A stretch of 64,000 nucleotides of DNA from Rhizobium leguminosarum bv. trifolii WSM1325 (GTDB lineage Bacteria; Pseudomonadota; Alphaproteobacteria; Rhizobiales; Rhizobiaceae), in NCBI GenBank assembly GCA_000023185.1, contig CP001625.1, positions 186,001 through 250,000 of the forward strand. The letters are read 5' to 3'. The notes beneath the pieces were generated by a model that did no database searches, was not told where the DNA came from, and was given only the letters and a program-made list of their open reading frames with translations. Every line of letters begins with the position of its first letter. Within the stretch, counting starts at the first letter, position 1. Below are positions 43,857-53,700 of this stretch, piece by piece. The position numbers and the translations under genes were made by a program.

Positions 43857-44020
43857 CAGATACTCCAGACCAACATCCAGGCCTCGAACCCCCCATCAAG
43901 GAGTCTAGTCAACAGCAGGGCATGGCGCCGGCTCCCGACGAGAAGGAAAAAATGATGCCGATCGGCAAGCCTGGTGTTCGCGTGAAGTCGAAGAAATTTG
44001 GAAAAAGTACAACCAGTTGA
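43835..44020 (+). CDS. Small hydrophilic protein downstream of the catalase remnant
   Basis: 61 residues: ADKTKVTDTPDQHPGLEPPI, KESSQQQGMAPAPDEKEKMM, then PIGKPGVRVKSKKFGKS. Disordered, rich in Lys, Pro and Gln. GAGGAG seven bases before ATG 43835 supports translation. It overlaps the end of the catalase remnant in another frame and probably shares its stress promoter. Not recognised; proteins of this composition often accompany catalase genes in rhizobia, but this is only an impression. Confidence 0.5.
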   Translation: MADKTKVTDTPDQHPGLEPPIKESSQQQGMAPAPDEKEKMMPIGKPGVRVKSKKFGKSTTS

Positions 44021-44287
44021 GCGACGAACAGCGCAATCACGGGTAAGTGAAGTGGCATTAATCAAGCCGCCGCTTCCCTGGCCCACCGTTACGATAGAGG
44101 GATACGCTGCTAGGCAACGGTCGGAAGAACAGGATGCGAGGTTTGGTCGTCGCAGGCTGAAGCTCATGCAGTTGCGGAAGACGACCCTCGTGGTCAATAG
44201 GCAGCTCACGCGTGCCGCCATACCTTGATCGCGGAAATCACCAGGATCGCCGCAAGACTTGTAGCATGACGACATCGGGACGAGGCC

Positions 44288-44563
44288 GTGGAGCTGTCCG
44301 CCGACAAACGCGCTGAGGATCGATCCGGCGGCAGGAAGACCTCGATGCTGATCACGGACCATGGACTGCCCGGTATGTCCGGCGCCGATCTCGCTGTAGC
44401 GTGTCGGCGCCGACAACCAGAGCTGGGGATTGTGTTCTCATCGGGGATGATCGGCATTCCGCAGATCGATGGCCACCAGCTGATCTCTGACGCTGTACTT
44501 CTCGGTAAACCCTACGACGAAGCCGGCCTGGCGATGGCTCTGGCACAGTTTCGAAAGAAGTAG
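44288..44563 (+). pseudogene. Receiver-domain fragment (end of a hybrid kinase)
   Basis: The segment SMLITDHGLPGMSGADLAVA, then CRRRQPELGIVFSSGM and DAVLLGKPYDEAGLAMAL reproduces the second half of a receiver domain: phospho-acceptor Asp in ITDHGLPGMSG, Ser/Gly switch in VFSSG, Lys in LGKPYD. The N-terminal half and the kinase core are missing, and the first 18 residues do not match. Typical of the tail of a rhizobial hybrid sensor kinase truncated by deletion. Confidence 0.65.
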
Positions 44564-44603
44564 GCGGTACCTAGCGCGGCGGGAAGAGCTCTCTCGAAGA
44601 CTT

Positions 44604-44990
44604 TCAACCGGATCGCTGCTGGTCGGTCGCGAGGACTTGCCTTACGTGAGCGCGTTCGGAAACAATATAGACCAGTTCGCGGTAGTCGTATGGCTTGGGC
44701 AAGAAGAAAACGCCGGGGTCGATCTGCGAGCGGACATCGCGGCCCGACGCGACCCATACGCTCGTCTCGGGTCGAGTGGATCTCACTAGCTTCATCAGGT
44801 CAATTCCACTCAATCCGCCCGGCATGTCGACATCGGTAATCATTACGTCCAAATGATCGCATCTGCCCAGCACCGCGATGGCTTCCAAAGCGCTGGCGGC
44901 TTCGATGACGGTATGTCCAGCATCCACGAGTTCATCCGACAAGAGAAAGCGGATTAACGGCTCGTCTTCGACGACGAGAATAACGGCCAT
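44604..44990 (-). CDS. Single-domain response regulator
   Basis: 128 residues from ATG 44990 (preferred to 45035 because the receiver begins at once and GGGAT lies upstream). AVILVVEDEPLIRFLLSDEL carries the acidic pair, VMITDVDMPGGLSGIDLMKL the phospho-acceptor Asp, VWVASGRD the switch Ser, and FLPKPYDYRELV the Lys. No output domain. CheY/Sma-like regulators of this kind often act in general-stress phosphorelays in rhizobia. No kinase is adjacent except the fragment at 44288. Confidence 0.87.
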   Translation of the reverse strand: MAVILVVEDEPLIRFLLSDELVDAGHTVIEAASALEAIAVLGRCDHLDVMITDVDMPGGLSGIDLMKLVRSTRPETSVWVASGRDVRSQIDPGVFFLPKPYDYRELVYIVSERAHVRQVLATDQQRSG

Positions 44991-45951
44991 AAGTTCGATC
45001 CCTACTATATGTGATCGCCTAACGCGGCTCGACACGGGTGTGTTGCACCCTCGTTTTAGGATCCGCTTACATGTTTAATAAAATCTGAATCAATGGCCGT
45101 CGGATGGACGCTGCAGTCGTAATGGCATCCTTGCGGACGATATTTCGCAAAAACCGACGACACTGGGACGCCAGGTATCGTGGCGCTAGCCGGTTGCTTG
45201 ATCCCGGAGACGATCAGGACCGCGATGGGGACTGCTGTTCGATTTCAATTTCGAGCCTACGGCTCAACCTAACGACCTCGATTGCTCTGACTTCACCCCA
45301 GGCGAGGCGCAGGCGAACCGAATTGGAACTCTTTGCGAGCATGACTGTAATCCTTTACGCGGCGACGGAGGTTGTGGCGAAGGCTATCCGTTCAAGCGCT
45401 AAGTTCGCCCGCGCGGCGTCACTTGCCATAGAGTCCATGAGATGAAGCTCGCAGGAACGGAAGTCTAGGTCGACCAAGCTAGATTGTTCACCTGCTACCG
45501 CCCGGGTCCGGCGGTGGACAGCTTATCAATTTCCGCAGGCGCTCGTTCTACCAATTTGCGAGGCGGAGCACAGTCGGAGATGCGAATGAGCGGACTACCC
45601 TCGCTTGGTGGCCAGTGAGCGTCCCAACCTACCCCGCGGCGTTCATGGGCACCGCAACGGGAGCGTCTTTGTCCGGCAGGGAACTTGTGGCGAGAGACGC
45701 TCAGGGACCGCGCGCCGGTGAGCAATCCGACTTTGCGTGGAGCGGCTGCATTGTCAGCGCGGAGCGGACAGCGCGCCTGAGCACTGGGGAGGGGCGCGAC
45801 GCGCGCCAGCCGTGGCCGATGGCCTTTCAAGATCGCCGCGCGCACCGTGTACTGTACCGTACATTTTCGCGAGTGTGCCCCCGCTGCTACAGCTTTTTGT
45901 TGGATTGAGTTATATCCTCTGGTTGTATTAGTATGACACGGAGTACAGAAA
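44991..45951. other. Gene-free stretch
   Basis: 960 bases without a supported gene. Several open frames exist because of high GC but have Arg/Ser/Pro-rich composition and no ribosome site. The right end is AT-rich (45890-45950) and should hold the promoter of the porin-like gene. Confidence 0.45.
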
Positions 45952-46575
45952 ATGAAGTTGATAGCCGCCGCAACGCTACTCGCTCTTGTCTCGACCACCG
46001 CGCTTGCGGCCGATGCGGTCCCGGTCATTTCGGACGCTCCCGTTGCGGCCGCTCCTGCATTTACCTGGTCCGGTCCGTACTTGGGTATCGATGGCGGCGC
46101 GGGATGGCTTAACGGTGACTTCAGCGCCGGTGGTGCCAGCGCTTCCGAGGATTTTAACGGCGGCATCTTCGGCGGTTTTGTGGGTTACAACTTCCAGTTC
46201 GATAACATTGTTGTTGGCATCGAGGGCAACCTCGAACACAACTGGAATGAAGAGGAAGCGCTGGGAGCTGACGTTGGGACCGATTGGACCGGCGCTGTTC
46301 GTGGTCGTGTCGGCTATGCTTTCGACAAGGCGCTGATCTATGGCGCAGCCGGTTGGACCGCGACGCGCGGTTACGTAGACCTGCCTGGCCTTGACAAGGA
46401 AACGGAGACCTTCAACGGCTACACCGTAGGAGCCGGCCTCGACTTCGCGATCACCAACAACATCTTCGCTCGTGGTGAATATCGGTACAACGACTTTGGC
46501 GAGAAGGACGTTCTCGGCGTTGACGTCGACCTCGATCAGCACGAACTCAAGTTTGGCATTGGCGTAAAGTTCTAA
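45952..46575 (+). CDS. Omp25/Omp31-family outer-membrane beta-barrel protein
   Basis: 207 residues with an N-terminal signal peptide (KLIAAATLLALVSTTALAAD) and an eight-stranded barrel. Typical family segments: FTWSGPYLGIDGGAGWLNGD near the N-terminus, GGFVGYNFQFDNIVVGIEGN, TDWTGAVRGRVGYAFDKALI, GYTVGAGLDFAITNNIFARG and the C-terminal strand HELKFGIGVKF ending in Phe, the BAM recognition signal. A terminator follows. Probably a structural or small-solute protein of the outer membrane. Monocistronic. Confidence 0.92.
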   Translation: MKLIAAATLLALVSTTALAADAVPVISDAPVAAAPAFTWSGPYLGIDGGAGWLNGDFSAGGASASEDFNGGIFGGFVGYNFQFDNIVVGIEGNLEHNWNEEEALGADVGTDWTGAVRGRVGYAFDKALIYGAAGWTATRGYVDLPGLDKETETFNGYTVGAGLDFAITNNIFARGEYRYNDFGEKDVLGVDVDLDQHELKFGIGVKF

Positions 46576-46604
46576 GAACCGTCGGCCAACCAGCAAGATC
46601 GAAG

Positions 46605-46631
46605 CCCCGCCTATCGTGGTGGGGAATTTTT
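46605..46631 (+). terminator. Rho-independent terminator of the outer-membrane protein gene
   Basis: CCCCGCC (46605-46611) pairs with GGTGGGG (46618-46624, one G-T pair) over a six-base loop, followed by AATTTTT. It lies 30 bases after the stop. Confidence 0.8.
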
Positions 46632-47044
46632 CCGTAGCTAAGGTCAGTCCAGCTCGTCTGCCCGGCACAGGGCATCCGAGGCGCATTGTGTTGCCCCCAC
46701 CCGTCGCGAAATAATTGTGGCGCTACGAAAAAGCCGCAACAATGACATGAGCAGGAACGCTTGCTGGAGCGGAGCTTAGTGCGGCTGAGCTTTAAAATGT
46801 TATTGGATGACAGCTGGGTTGACCTCCTAGGCGCCGTGCCCGGCGTGGCAAAGTCGCCCCTCCAAACAATGAGCATACCAGGCAAAGGCGCGTCCGCGCC
46901 GGCGCCCGTTCGCGCACGGCTTGACCGGTTAAAAGGGCAGCCGCAGGAGGGTTAGCGGAGCGCCGCTCGGGAACGAGCGGAACCCGGGACCGACTGCCCC
47001 CGGCAAGCCGTTCCGCTTGGGGTGTACCCGCGATACCCCAAGCC
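46632..47044. other. Gene-free stretch
   Basis: No supported gene in about 410 bases between the porin-like gene and the LysR gene. Open frames here lack starts and family similarity. Confidence 0.4.
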
Positions 47045-47934
47045 TCACCTGCCCGGCCGTGCCAACGACCTCGCGATATCGACGATGTCGTCGCGCGAGG
47101 CGGTTGGGTCGTCCTTGCTCCAGGCAACGCCAAGCCCGATCCTGAAGTCGATGCCTCTCACCGCCTTCAGCTCGAAGGCCCGGTTCGGCAGGCCCTCGGT
47201 CCATTCCGGCGCAAAGCCGATGCCAAGGCCGGCAGAGACCAGCGACACCAGCGAATAGGTGTCGTCGCAGCTGTAAGCGATGTTGCGGGTCAGATCGTAT
47301 TCCTCGAACTTCTCGTTGAAGTACCGCTCGGTATAGGAGAGGTTCTTGCGGTTGAAGGCGATGATCCTTTCCGAACGTAGATCGTCGATACCAATCTCCG
47401 CCCTCTCCGCCAGTGGGTTGCTCCTGGCCACCGCCAACAGATACCGCTCATGGGCGATCGAGGAGAAGCGCAACGAGCCGATGTTATCCACCGGTCTGAT
47501 GAAGCCGAGATTGATCTGGCCGTTTTCCAGGCCGCGGATGATGTCGCCGGTATTGCCGCTGGATATATGGATGCGGATATCCGGGTACTTGCGGGCGATC
47601 TTTCCAAGGAACGCCGGCAGCACGCCGGTGGTCGCCGGATAGACGGTGCCGATCCTGATCTGCCTTATCGTCTTGCCGGCCACGGCCTGGTGATCTCGGC
47701 ACTCAGATCGACCTCACTGAGGATCCCGACGCAGCGCTCGTGGAAGATCTCCCCTGCCCGCGTCAGTTCCACCCGCCGGGTCGAGCGGATGAACAGCGCA
47801 CAGCCGAGTTCGCGCTCCAGCGCCTGCACATGGTTGGAGAGCGCTGGCTGGGCGATGCGGACCTTGGCGGCCGCCCGGCCGAAGTGCAGTTCCTCGGCCA
47901 CCGCGACGAAGTAGGAGAGCTGGCGTAGTTCCAT
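47045..47934 (-). pseudogene. LysR-family regulator gene with a one-base frameshift
   Basis: The N-terminal frame (47934-47665) is a LysR winged HTH: MELRQLSYFVAVAEELHFGR, IAQPALSNHVQALERELGCA. It ends in PWPARR, whereas the next frame (47683-47045) takes up with AGKTIRQIRIGTVYPATTGV and holds the whole effector-binding domain (KYPDIRIHISSGNTGDIIRG, LVSAGLGIGFAPEWTE). A missing base in AGG|CCG near 47686 explains the break: AGG GCC GTG would read through as RAVAGK. Otherwise a normal regulator of about 296 residues. ATG 47934 is the family-typical start. Confidence 0.82.
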
Positions 47935-47969
47935 GAGGGGTTCCACGATCGATGCGAGGATTAAGCAAA

Positions 47970-47988
47970 TTATCTGAATTTAAGATAA
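47970..47988. promoter_or_regulatory. LysR-type operator candidate
   Basis: TTATCT (47970-47975) and AGATAA (47983-47988) form a perfect inverted repeat with a seven-base AT-rich spacer, 36 bases upstream of the LysR start. It fits the T-N11-A rule for LysR-type regulators. Confidence 0.5.
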
Positions 47989-48038
47989 CTGGAAATCAGA
48001 TATAATCGAAGACCCCATCTTAGACAAGGTGGGTGAAC

Positions 48039-48275
48039 GTGGCGAAGACGCTCGGCACGGAAAGGCATAGAGCGCTGATAGCGCTGCTGGTCGAGAAGCG
48101 AGAGGCATCAGGTCTCACGCAGACGGAGCTTGCTGACAAACTTGGCGAATACCAGTCGTTTGTCGCCCGATTGGAGAGCGGCCAACGTCGCGTCGACGTC
48201 ATCGAGTTCCTCGAGCTGGCAAGAATACTGAATTTTGATCCTTTGGACGCCCTGGGCCGACTTGCTAGGGAGTAG
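48039..48275 (+). CDS. XRE-family HTH regulator
   Basis: 78 residues from GTG 48039 (AAGGTGG six bases upstream; GTG 48033 is adjacent to that site and less likely). The helix-turn-helix is clear: HRALIALLVEKREASGLTQT, ELADKLGEYQSFVARLESGQ, RRVDVIEFLELARIL. It is a bare Cro/C1-type domain of the usual 75-80 residues. It is divergent from the LysR gene and precedes a rearranged esterase gene, so its present target is unclear. The neighbouring 48276-48443 holds nothing. Confidence 0.85.
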   Translation: MAKTLGTERHRALIALLVEKREASGLTQTELADKLGEYQSFVARLESGQRRVDVIEFLELARILNFDPLDALGRLARE

Positions 48276-48443
48276 GCCGCCGAATTCTACTGCGCGAGCA
48301 CTTGTCTCGGAGATCTACCAGCTGAACCGCGCCTCATTGCACCATGGCGATTATCGGCGGAGCCTGTAGCAAGAGACTGGTCTTGAAGAGCTGCGAACCG
48401 CAGACCGTGATGTCATAGTGTCAAAGCTGGTTAGAGCCGCGAG

Positions 48444-49245
48444 GTGGCTGTCATTACCCAGATAGAACCCATTCGGACGAGCGATGGAACAGTCATATCG
48501 CCAGGCCGTTGGCATTGCGAACAACCACGGTCCGCAACCTGGTCGTCGATGAGTTCCGCCAACGCGAATTCATGGACCCACGAACCAGGCGAACACTGCC
48601 GTACAATCTTTTCGTACCTCGGGATTACGATCCCGCGCGCTCCTATCCGCTGGTGCTGTTCATGCACGGCGCCGGTGCCACAAGCACCGAGACGGAGGCC
48701 ACGCTGTTCCAGGGTCTCGGTGCGGTGGCATGGGCGAGCCCTGCCGATCAGATCGCGCGACCCGCCTTCGTGTTCGCGCCTCAATATGGAGAGATCATCG
48801 CCGACGACGACTCTAAGATGTCGTCGAGACTGGATACATTACCGTTACCTGTCGGAAGGCCACGAAGTTGATCGGGCTCCGTTCTGCGTCGATCTCCGCA
48901 ACGGTTCGTGAAACTGCTCTGCATTCCAGGTGCCGTCCCAAAACCGCGCGGCAGTGGCGCCTTCCTTGGAAAGCACGTCAATCATGGCACTTTCGTCGGG
49001 CCAAGCCTTGTCATCGTCCTGGGACACGAGGATCCAGAGAATTTTATGGGCCAGGGGCTTCACCAGCGCCGGGTCCCATTGTCCGGCGACCGGGAGGGAG
49101 GCCGAAAATAGCTCGGGGTATTTGATATCCATTGCCATCGTCATCATGCCGCCACCCGACTGACCCGTAGCGTAGAGGCCCTTGTGGTCGATGGAATATT
49201 CGGCTGCGAGGGGCAGCGATAAGATCGATTGCGGTAGGGACGCAC
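48444..49245. pseudogene. Alpha/beta-hydrolase (esterase/PHB-depolymerase-like) gene split by an internal inversion
   Basis: The plus strand gives the N-terminal half: AVITQIEPIRTSDGTVISPG (from 48444), then after a frameshift near 48500 RNLVVDEFRQREF, YNLFVPRDYDPARSYPLVLF, MHGAGATST and FAPQYGE, ending at SRLDT near 48832. The C-terminal half is on the minus strand, reading from about 49239 back to 48833: TAIDLIAA, AAEYSIDHKGLYATGQSGGG (nucleophile Ser), DIKYPELFSASLPVAGQWDP, WILVSQDDDKAWPDESAM, WDGTWNAEQF and, after a shift, INFVAFRQVTV. Flipping 48833-49239 restores one continuous gene. A TACCG/CGGTA pair marks the two breakpoints. Confidence 0.78.
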
Positions 49246-49329
49246 GAGAAGCAGAACTGGCGCACCAGGAAAATCGGAAGACCGACGAACGGTGCTCCAT
49301 GAGCAGGGCAATCTCAACGCTCCTGAGGA

Positions 49330-49530
49330 TCATCCGGTTTGCACCCCGAGCAAACACTTCCTTGCCCCCTCGATGTGGTCCTTGAGTAAACCCGCGGCAT
49401 CGTCAGTCCGTTTTTCAATGTATGCGCGGGTGATTTTCTCGTGGTCGTCAAGCCAGGACGGCGTCTCATCGATCAGCTTGTCATATTTTATCGAATACAT
49501 AATGCAATTTCTTCGCAATTCCTCGATCAT
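49330..49530 (-). pseudogene. GntR-family (FCD domain) regulator, C-terminal fragment
   Basis: 66 residues in one frame: MIEELRRNCIMYSIKYDKLI, DETPSWLDDHEKITRAYIEK and RTDDAAGLLKDHIEGARKCL. This is the end of an FCD domain (E-H-x-x-I-x-x-A-I-x-x-x-D-x-x-x-A-x-x-L-x-x-H-I), the effector-binding part of GntR/FadR regulators. The upstream HTH and first FCD helices are missing; a short Arg-rich stretch just before is in another frame. A relic that probably once controlled the disrupted esterase. Confidence 0.65.
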
Positions 49531-49599
49531 CGCAACCTGTCGGCGGCGGCCCGCGGGCGCGGATAGAGTTGAATGGAAGAGCCAGTCGCCTTCGTAATA

Positions 49600-50781
49600 T
49601 TACTGTGTTGTGGAGAACGTCGGTCGATCACGCCATAGCCGACCATTTAACATCCGGTCATAGCCGATCTTGAAAACGGCTCTCATGTATCCAGTATTAA
49701 ATGGGTCGCTTATCTTATAGGGCACCATGACGTCGATGGTAGCCATATGGAACTGGGCACCAACCCGGCGGCAATATTCATAGACCGCGTAAAGCGATTG
49801 ACGCGTCTGCGACTTCACAAGGATTGAGTACGCCCTTGTGCTAACCGACAACGTCGAATTTGCCGTCACGGCAAACTCGGGCATCAACGCGTTATTCACC
49901 AGTAAGTACATGTCGGATCCCCGAGCCCCAGCGGGAACCGGCAGATCGACGTTCGATAATACGGCCTCCGGAACGGTCATGATCTGAGCTGACGGCCCAC
50001 CATCGGAGTGCAACTCAACGATCGGCCGCCCGTCAACCACCGCATTGATCCGCACGGCGGGGAAAACGCCCGGAATGCTGGCCGATGCGATCAGGACATT
50101 TTGGAAGAGGCCGAGAGCGTCTGGCCGCGGGCTATTCGCTATGGCGCCCATATCCCAAAGAACGGCACGTTGAGTGTCGAGATTTGTCGTCAGGACAAAA
50201 AGATTTCGGCCTTTTCGGTATTCGTCAGCAATTTCGGTGAGAAGGAGCTTGTCCACATATCTCTCGACCATCTCCCTCAGGGGCTTCTGAGAATACAAGC
50301 TTTCGCCGAGCAGACCGCTGACGATGAATTTTCGGTCGAGCAGTTCCGTCGCGACGCCGCTTGTATAGAGATGTTCGAGGACGAGGTCATACTTCGTTCC
50401 CAGGAAAGCGAAGGGGGCGATGAGGGCCCCGGTACTAACGCCGCTCACGAGGTCGAAGGTTGGCCGATCGCCGCGCTCAGACCATGCTTTTAGAACACCG
50501 ACGGAGAAAGCTCCGCCGGCTCCGCCGCCTGAGATCGCCAAGTATTTCCGAGGGACCCGGGATTCAGTCCTCTGAAAGCGTCTCCTGATCGCTGAATCGA
50601 TCTCGCCATCCAACGGGGCGCGGATGTTTTCAAACCCCGCGATTTCCGCCTGACGTGCATCGACCTCCTGAAAGATTGGTCGCGCCGTGGTGCAACCGAT
50701 CAAAAGGCAAACAAGCCCAGCAAGGGTCATGCGCGTCAGTGGAACCGCGGTGAGATGAGGGATCCTCGCCAGAAAACGCAT
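49600..50781 (-). CDS. Patatin-like phospholipase lipoprotein, last gene of the RND operon
   Basis: 393 residues from ATG 50781 (GGAG six bases upstream). A lipoprotein signal (LAGLVCLLIGCTT, lipobox LIGC) implies attachment to a membrane. The patatin domain has oxyanion motif ISGGGAGGAFSVGVL, nucleophile elbow GVSTG in LVSGVSTGALIAPFAFLG, and the catalytic Asp in HSDGGPS. Family members are acyl hydrolases acting on phospholipids. It starts 15 bases after the RND pump stop, so it is cotranscribed with an efflux system, an unusual association. It may repair or remodel lipids damaged by the substrate. Confidence 0.85.
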   Translation of the reverse strand: MRFLARIPHLTAVPLTRMTLAGLVCLLIGCTTARPIFQEVDARQAEIAGFENIRAPLDGEIDSAIRRRFQRTESRVPRKYLAISGGGAGGAFSVGVLKAWSERGDRPTFDLVSGVSTGALIAPFAFLGTKYDLVLEHLYTSGVATELLDRKFIVSGLLGESLYSQKPLREMVERYVDKLLLTEIADEYRKGRNLFVLTTNLDTQRAVLWDMGAIANSPRPDALGLFQNVLIASASIPGVFPAVRINAVVDGRPIVELHSDGGPSAQIMTVPEAVLSNVDLPVPAGARGSDMYLLVNNALMPEFAVTANSTLSVSTRAYSILVKSQTRQSLYAVYEYCRRVGAQFHMATIDVMVPYKISDPFNTGYMRAVFKIGYDRMLNGRLWRDRPTFSTTQ

Positions 50782-50796
50782 CGGACGCTCCAAGGG

Positions 50797-53700
50797 CTAT
50801 TCGGCGGCGTGCCTGTTATCTTCTTGGAGCCTCGTTTTCAGCCAGTTCAGAACATCATCCAGAAATGTAAAGACGACGGGGATGACAAGAAGGCTCAGGA
50901 ATGTCGAGGTGATCAGTCCTCCGATCACGACGATACCCATGGGTTGGCGGAAGCTTGGGTCACCGGAAACAAGGCTGAGTGCTGCCGGAAGCATGCCGCC
51001 GGCCATGGCAATGGTTGTCATGATGATGGGTCGCGCTCGCTTGTGGCAGGCGTCCACGAGGGCGTCGTAACGAGACATTCCGGCACGGCGCGCCTCGATT
51101 GCGTACTCGACAAGGAGAATGGAGTTTTTCGATACGATACCCATCAGGAGAAGAAGGCCGATAACCGCTGGCATGGAGAAGCTGGTGCCGGTCAACACGA
51201 GTGGCAAGAGGGCGCCGCCAAGTGCCAGCGGCAGTGCCATCAAGATTGTCACCGGCTGAAGGAAATCATGGAAGAGAAGGACCAGAACGGCGTAAATGCA
51301 GAAGATGCCGATCGCCATCGACGTACCAAAGCTGGTGAACAGCTCGCTCTGACGCTTGAGCTCGCCCTGTTCAACGAATTTCACACCCTGTGGCAGGTTC
51401 TGATAGCTGGGCAATCGCGCGGCCTCTGCCGTCACGTCGGAAAGGTTTCTGCCGTTCAATTCGACTGTCAAAGAGACGTTTCGTGACCGGTCCAGCCGAT
51501 CTATCTGGCTTGGGCTGGATCCAAGAGAGATATCGGCGATGGCACCCAGCGCGACATTACCCTCTTTTCCCTCGACAGGAATGAGCGATATGGCGTCGAG
51601 CGACTGTCGATTTGCCGTATCGAGCATGACCCGAATGGCGACCTGGCGCTCCGGCAGGTTGAGCTTGGACAAAGCGGTGTCGTAGGCACCGGCCGTTGCA
51701 ACGCGAATAGCCTCGGCGATGGCCTTGGACGTGACACCCAGGGATGCTGCTTCCGCCAAGTCAGGTTTGATCGTGACTTCAGGCGTTTGCATGGCAGCCG
51801 ATGACGTAACGTTACCGATGCCCGAAAGAGTACGCAGATCGGCCTCGAGGTTTGCCGCGGCCTTTTCAAGAAGCTCGGAATTGTCGCCTGCCAGCGTCAG
51901 GGTGAGTTGCGTGCCATTGCCGCCGGAACCGATTTCCAGGCGAACGCCGGGCAGCTGTTCCAATGCCTTGCGCAAATCGGCTTCGATTTGTGACTGCTTG
52001 ACATCTCTGTCATCGATCGGCGTGAGATTGACGACGAGCGTCGCGCTGTTGGTGCTCGCATTTGACGTGCCGTTCATCCCTCCCGTGGAGGCCGTGCCCG
52101 TCGCCTGAAAGACCGACGTGACATGGTCAACGCCAGCAATGATCGCCGATGCCTTGCGCGCGGCCTCATCGGTCGCTTCGATCGTCGATCCATATGGCGT
52201 TGTTAGGCTAACTTGGGTCTGCCCATCGTCGGATGCCGGGAAAAAGCCCGTGGACAGATGAGATAGAAGCAGTGCCGTGAATGCGAGAAACCCGACTGTT
52301 GCGAGTATTGGTATCCAGCGGCGGCGGAGTGCGCCTTTCACGAGCCAAAGATAGCATCTCATGATGCGACCGTCTTCTTCGTGCGCCTTGCCGCTGGCTT
52401 TCATCATATAAGCCGCCATCATAGGCGTTACCAACCGTGCGACCAAGAGAGAAGTCAGAACGGCAACGGAAGCCGTGATGCCGAACTGTTTGAAGATGAT
52501 GCCGGGAATTCCACCCATGAATGCCGTGGGTAGGAACACGGCAACCAGTGTAAACGTGGTGGCGATGACCGCCATACCGATTTCGTCTGCCGCTTCCATC
52601 GCCGCGTCGAATGGGTTTTTGCCCATGTTGAGGTGTCGCTCGATATTTTCGATCTCGACGATCGCGTCATCTACGAGAATGCCGACCACCAACGAGATTG
52701 CCAACAGCGTGATGGTGTTCAGCGAATAGCCGAGCATATACATCACGAGAAACGTGGGAATGATCGATAGGGGCAATGCCACCGCAGCCAGAAGCGTCGC
52801 CCGCCAATCGCGAAGAAACAACCAGACAACGAAGACAGCGATCAACGCCCCCTCGTAGACCATATGCATCGACGATTCATAGTTCTGCTCGGTCGGCACG
52901 ATGGTGTTGTAAGCCTCTTCAATCGTCACTTCGGGATGGGCCGCGGCGAATACCTTCATGGCGTCACGGACTTTGTCAGTGACCGCCGTATCCGAATAAC
53001 CTTTCGACCGTTTGATCTGAGCGGCGATCACCGGCTTGCCATTCAGATAAGCGAGCGAGGTTAGATCGCTGTGTGAATCGGTCACCGTTCCGAGTTCATC
53101 CAAGCCAACCCAGCTGCCTTCGGGCAAGGGGATCGCCATCGCACCAAGTTGCTCGGCGCTCTTTACGGCAGCCAATGTACGCACGGACTGGCTTTCGCCG
53201 CCAATTCTACCTTTGCCACCCGACAGGTCGGATTGTACCGCTTCAACCTGGCTGTTGACGTCGTTTACGGTCAATCCCAAGCCGTCGAGCAGGTTTGCGT
53301 TCAGCTCCACCCTGATTTCCCGGTCGACCCCTCCCAGGCGGCCGACTTCGCCAACACCGTCCACCGCCATCAGCGCACGTGACATGTCGTTATCGATGAA
53401 CCAAGAAAGTTCAGCCGAATCCAGCTTATCCGAACGCACGACGTAGGTGATCAAGGGCGAAGAGTTTAGCGACTGTTTCGTAACGGTCGGCGCATTCATC
53501 TCTTCCGGCAGCTCATCCTGCGCCTGGTCGACAGCACTTTTAACCTCATCGAGGGCTTCTTGGGTGTCCTTTCCGACTTCGAATGCCACCGAGATGCTGA
53601 CCGAACCGTCCGTTATCGTCGTGGTAACGGAATCCAGCTTGGTGAGGCCCGTCAGCTCATCCTCGATCTTGCGCGCGACCTCCGTTTCAAGCTGAGATGC

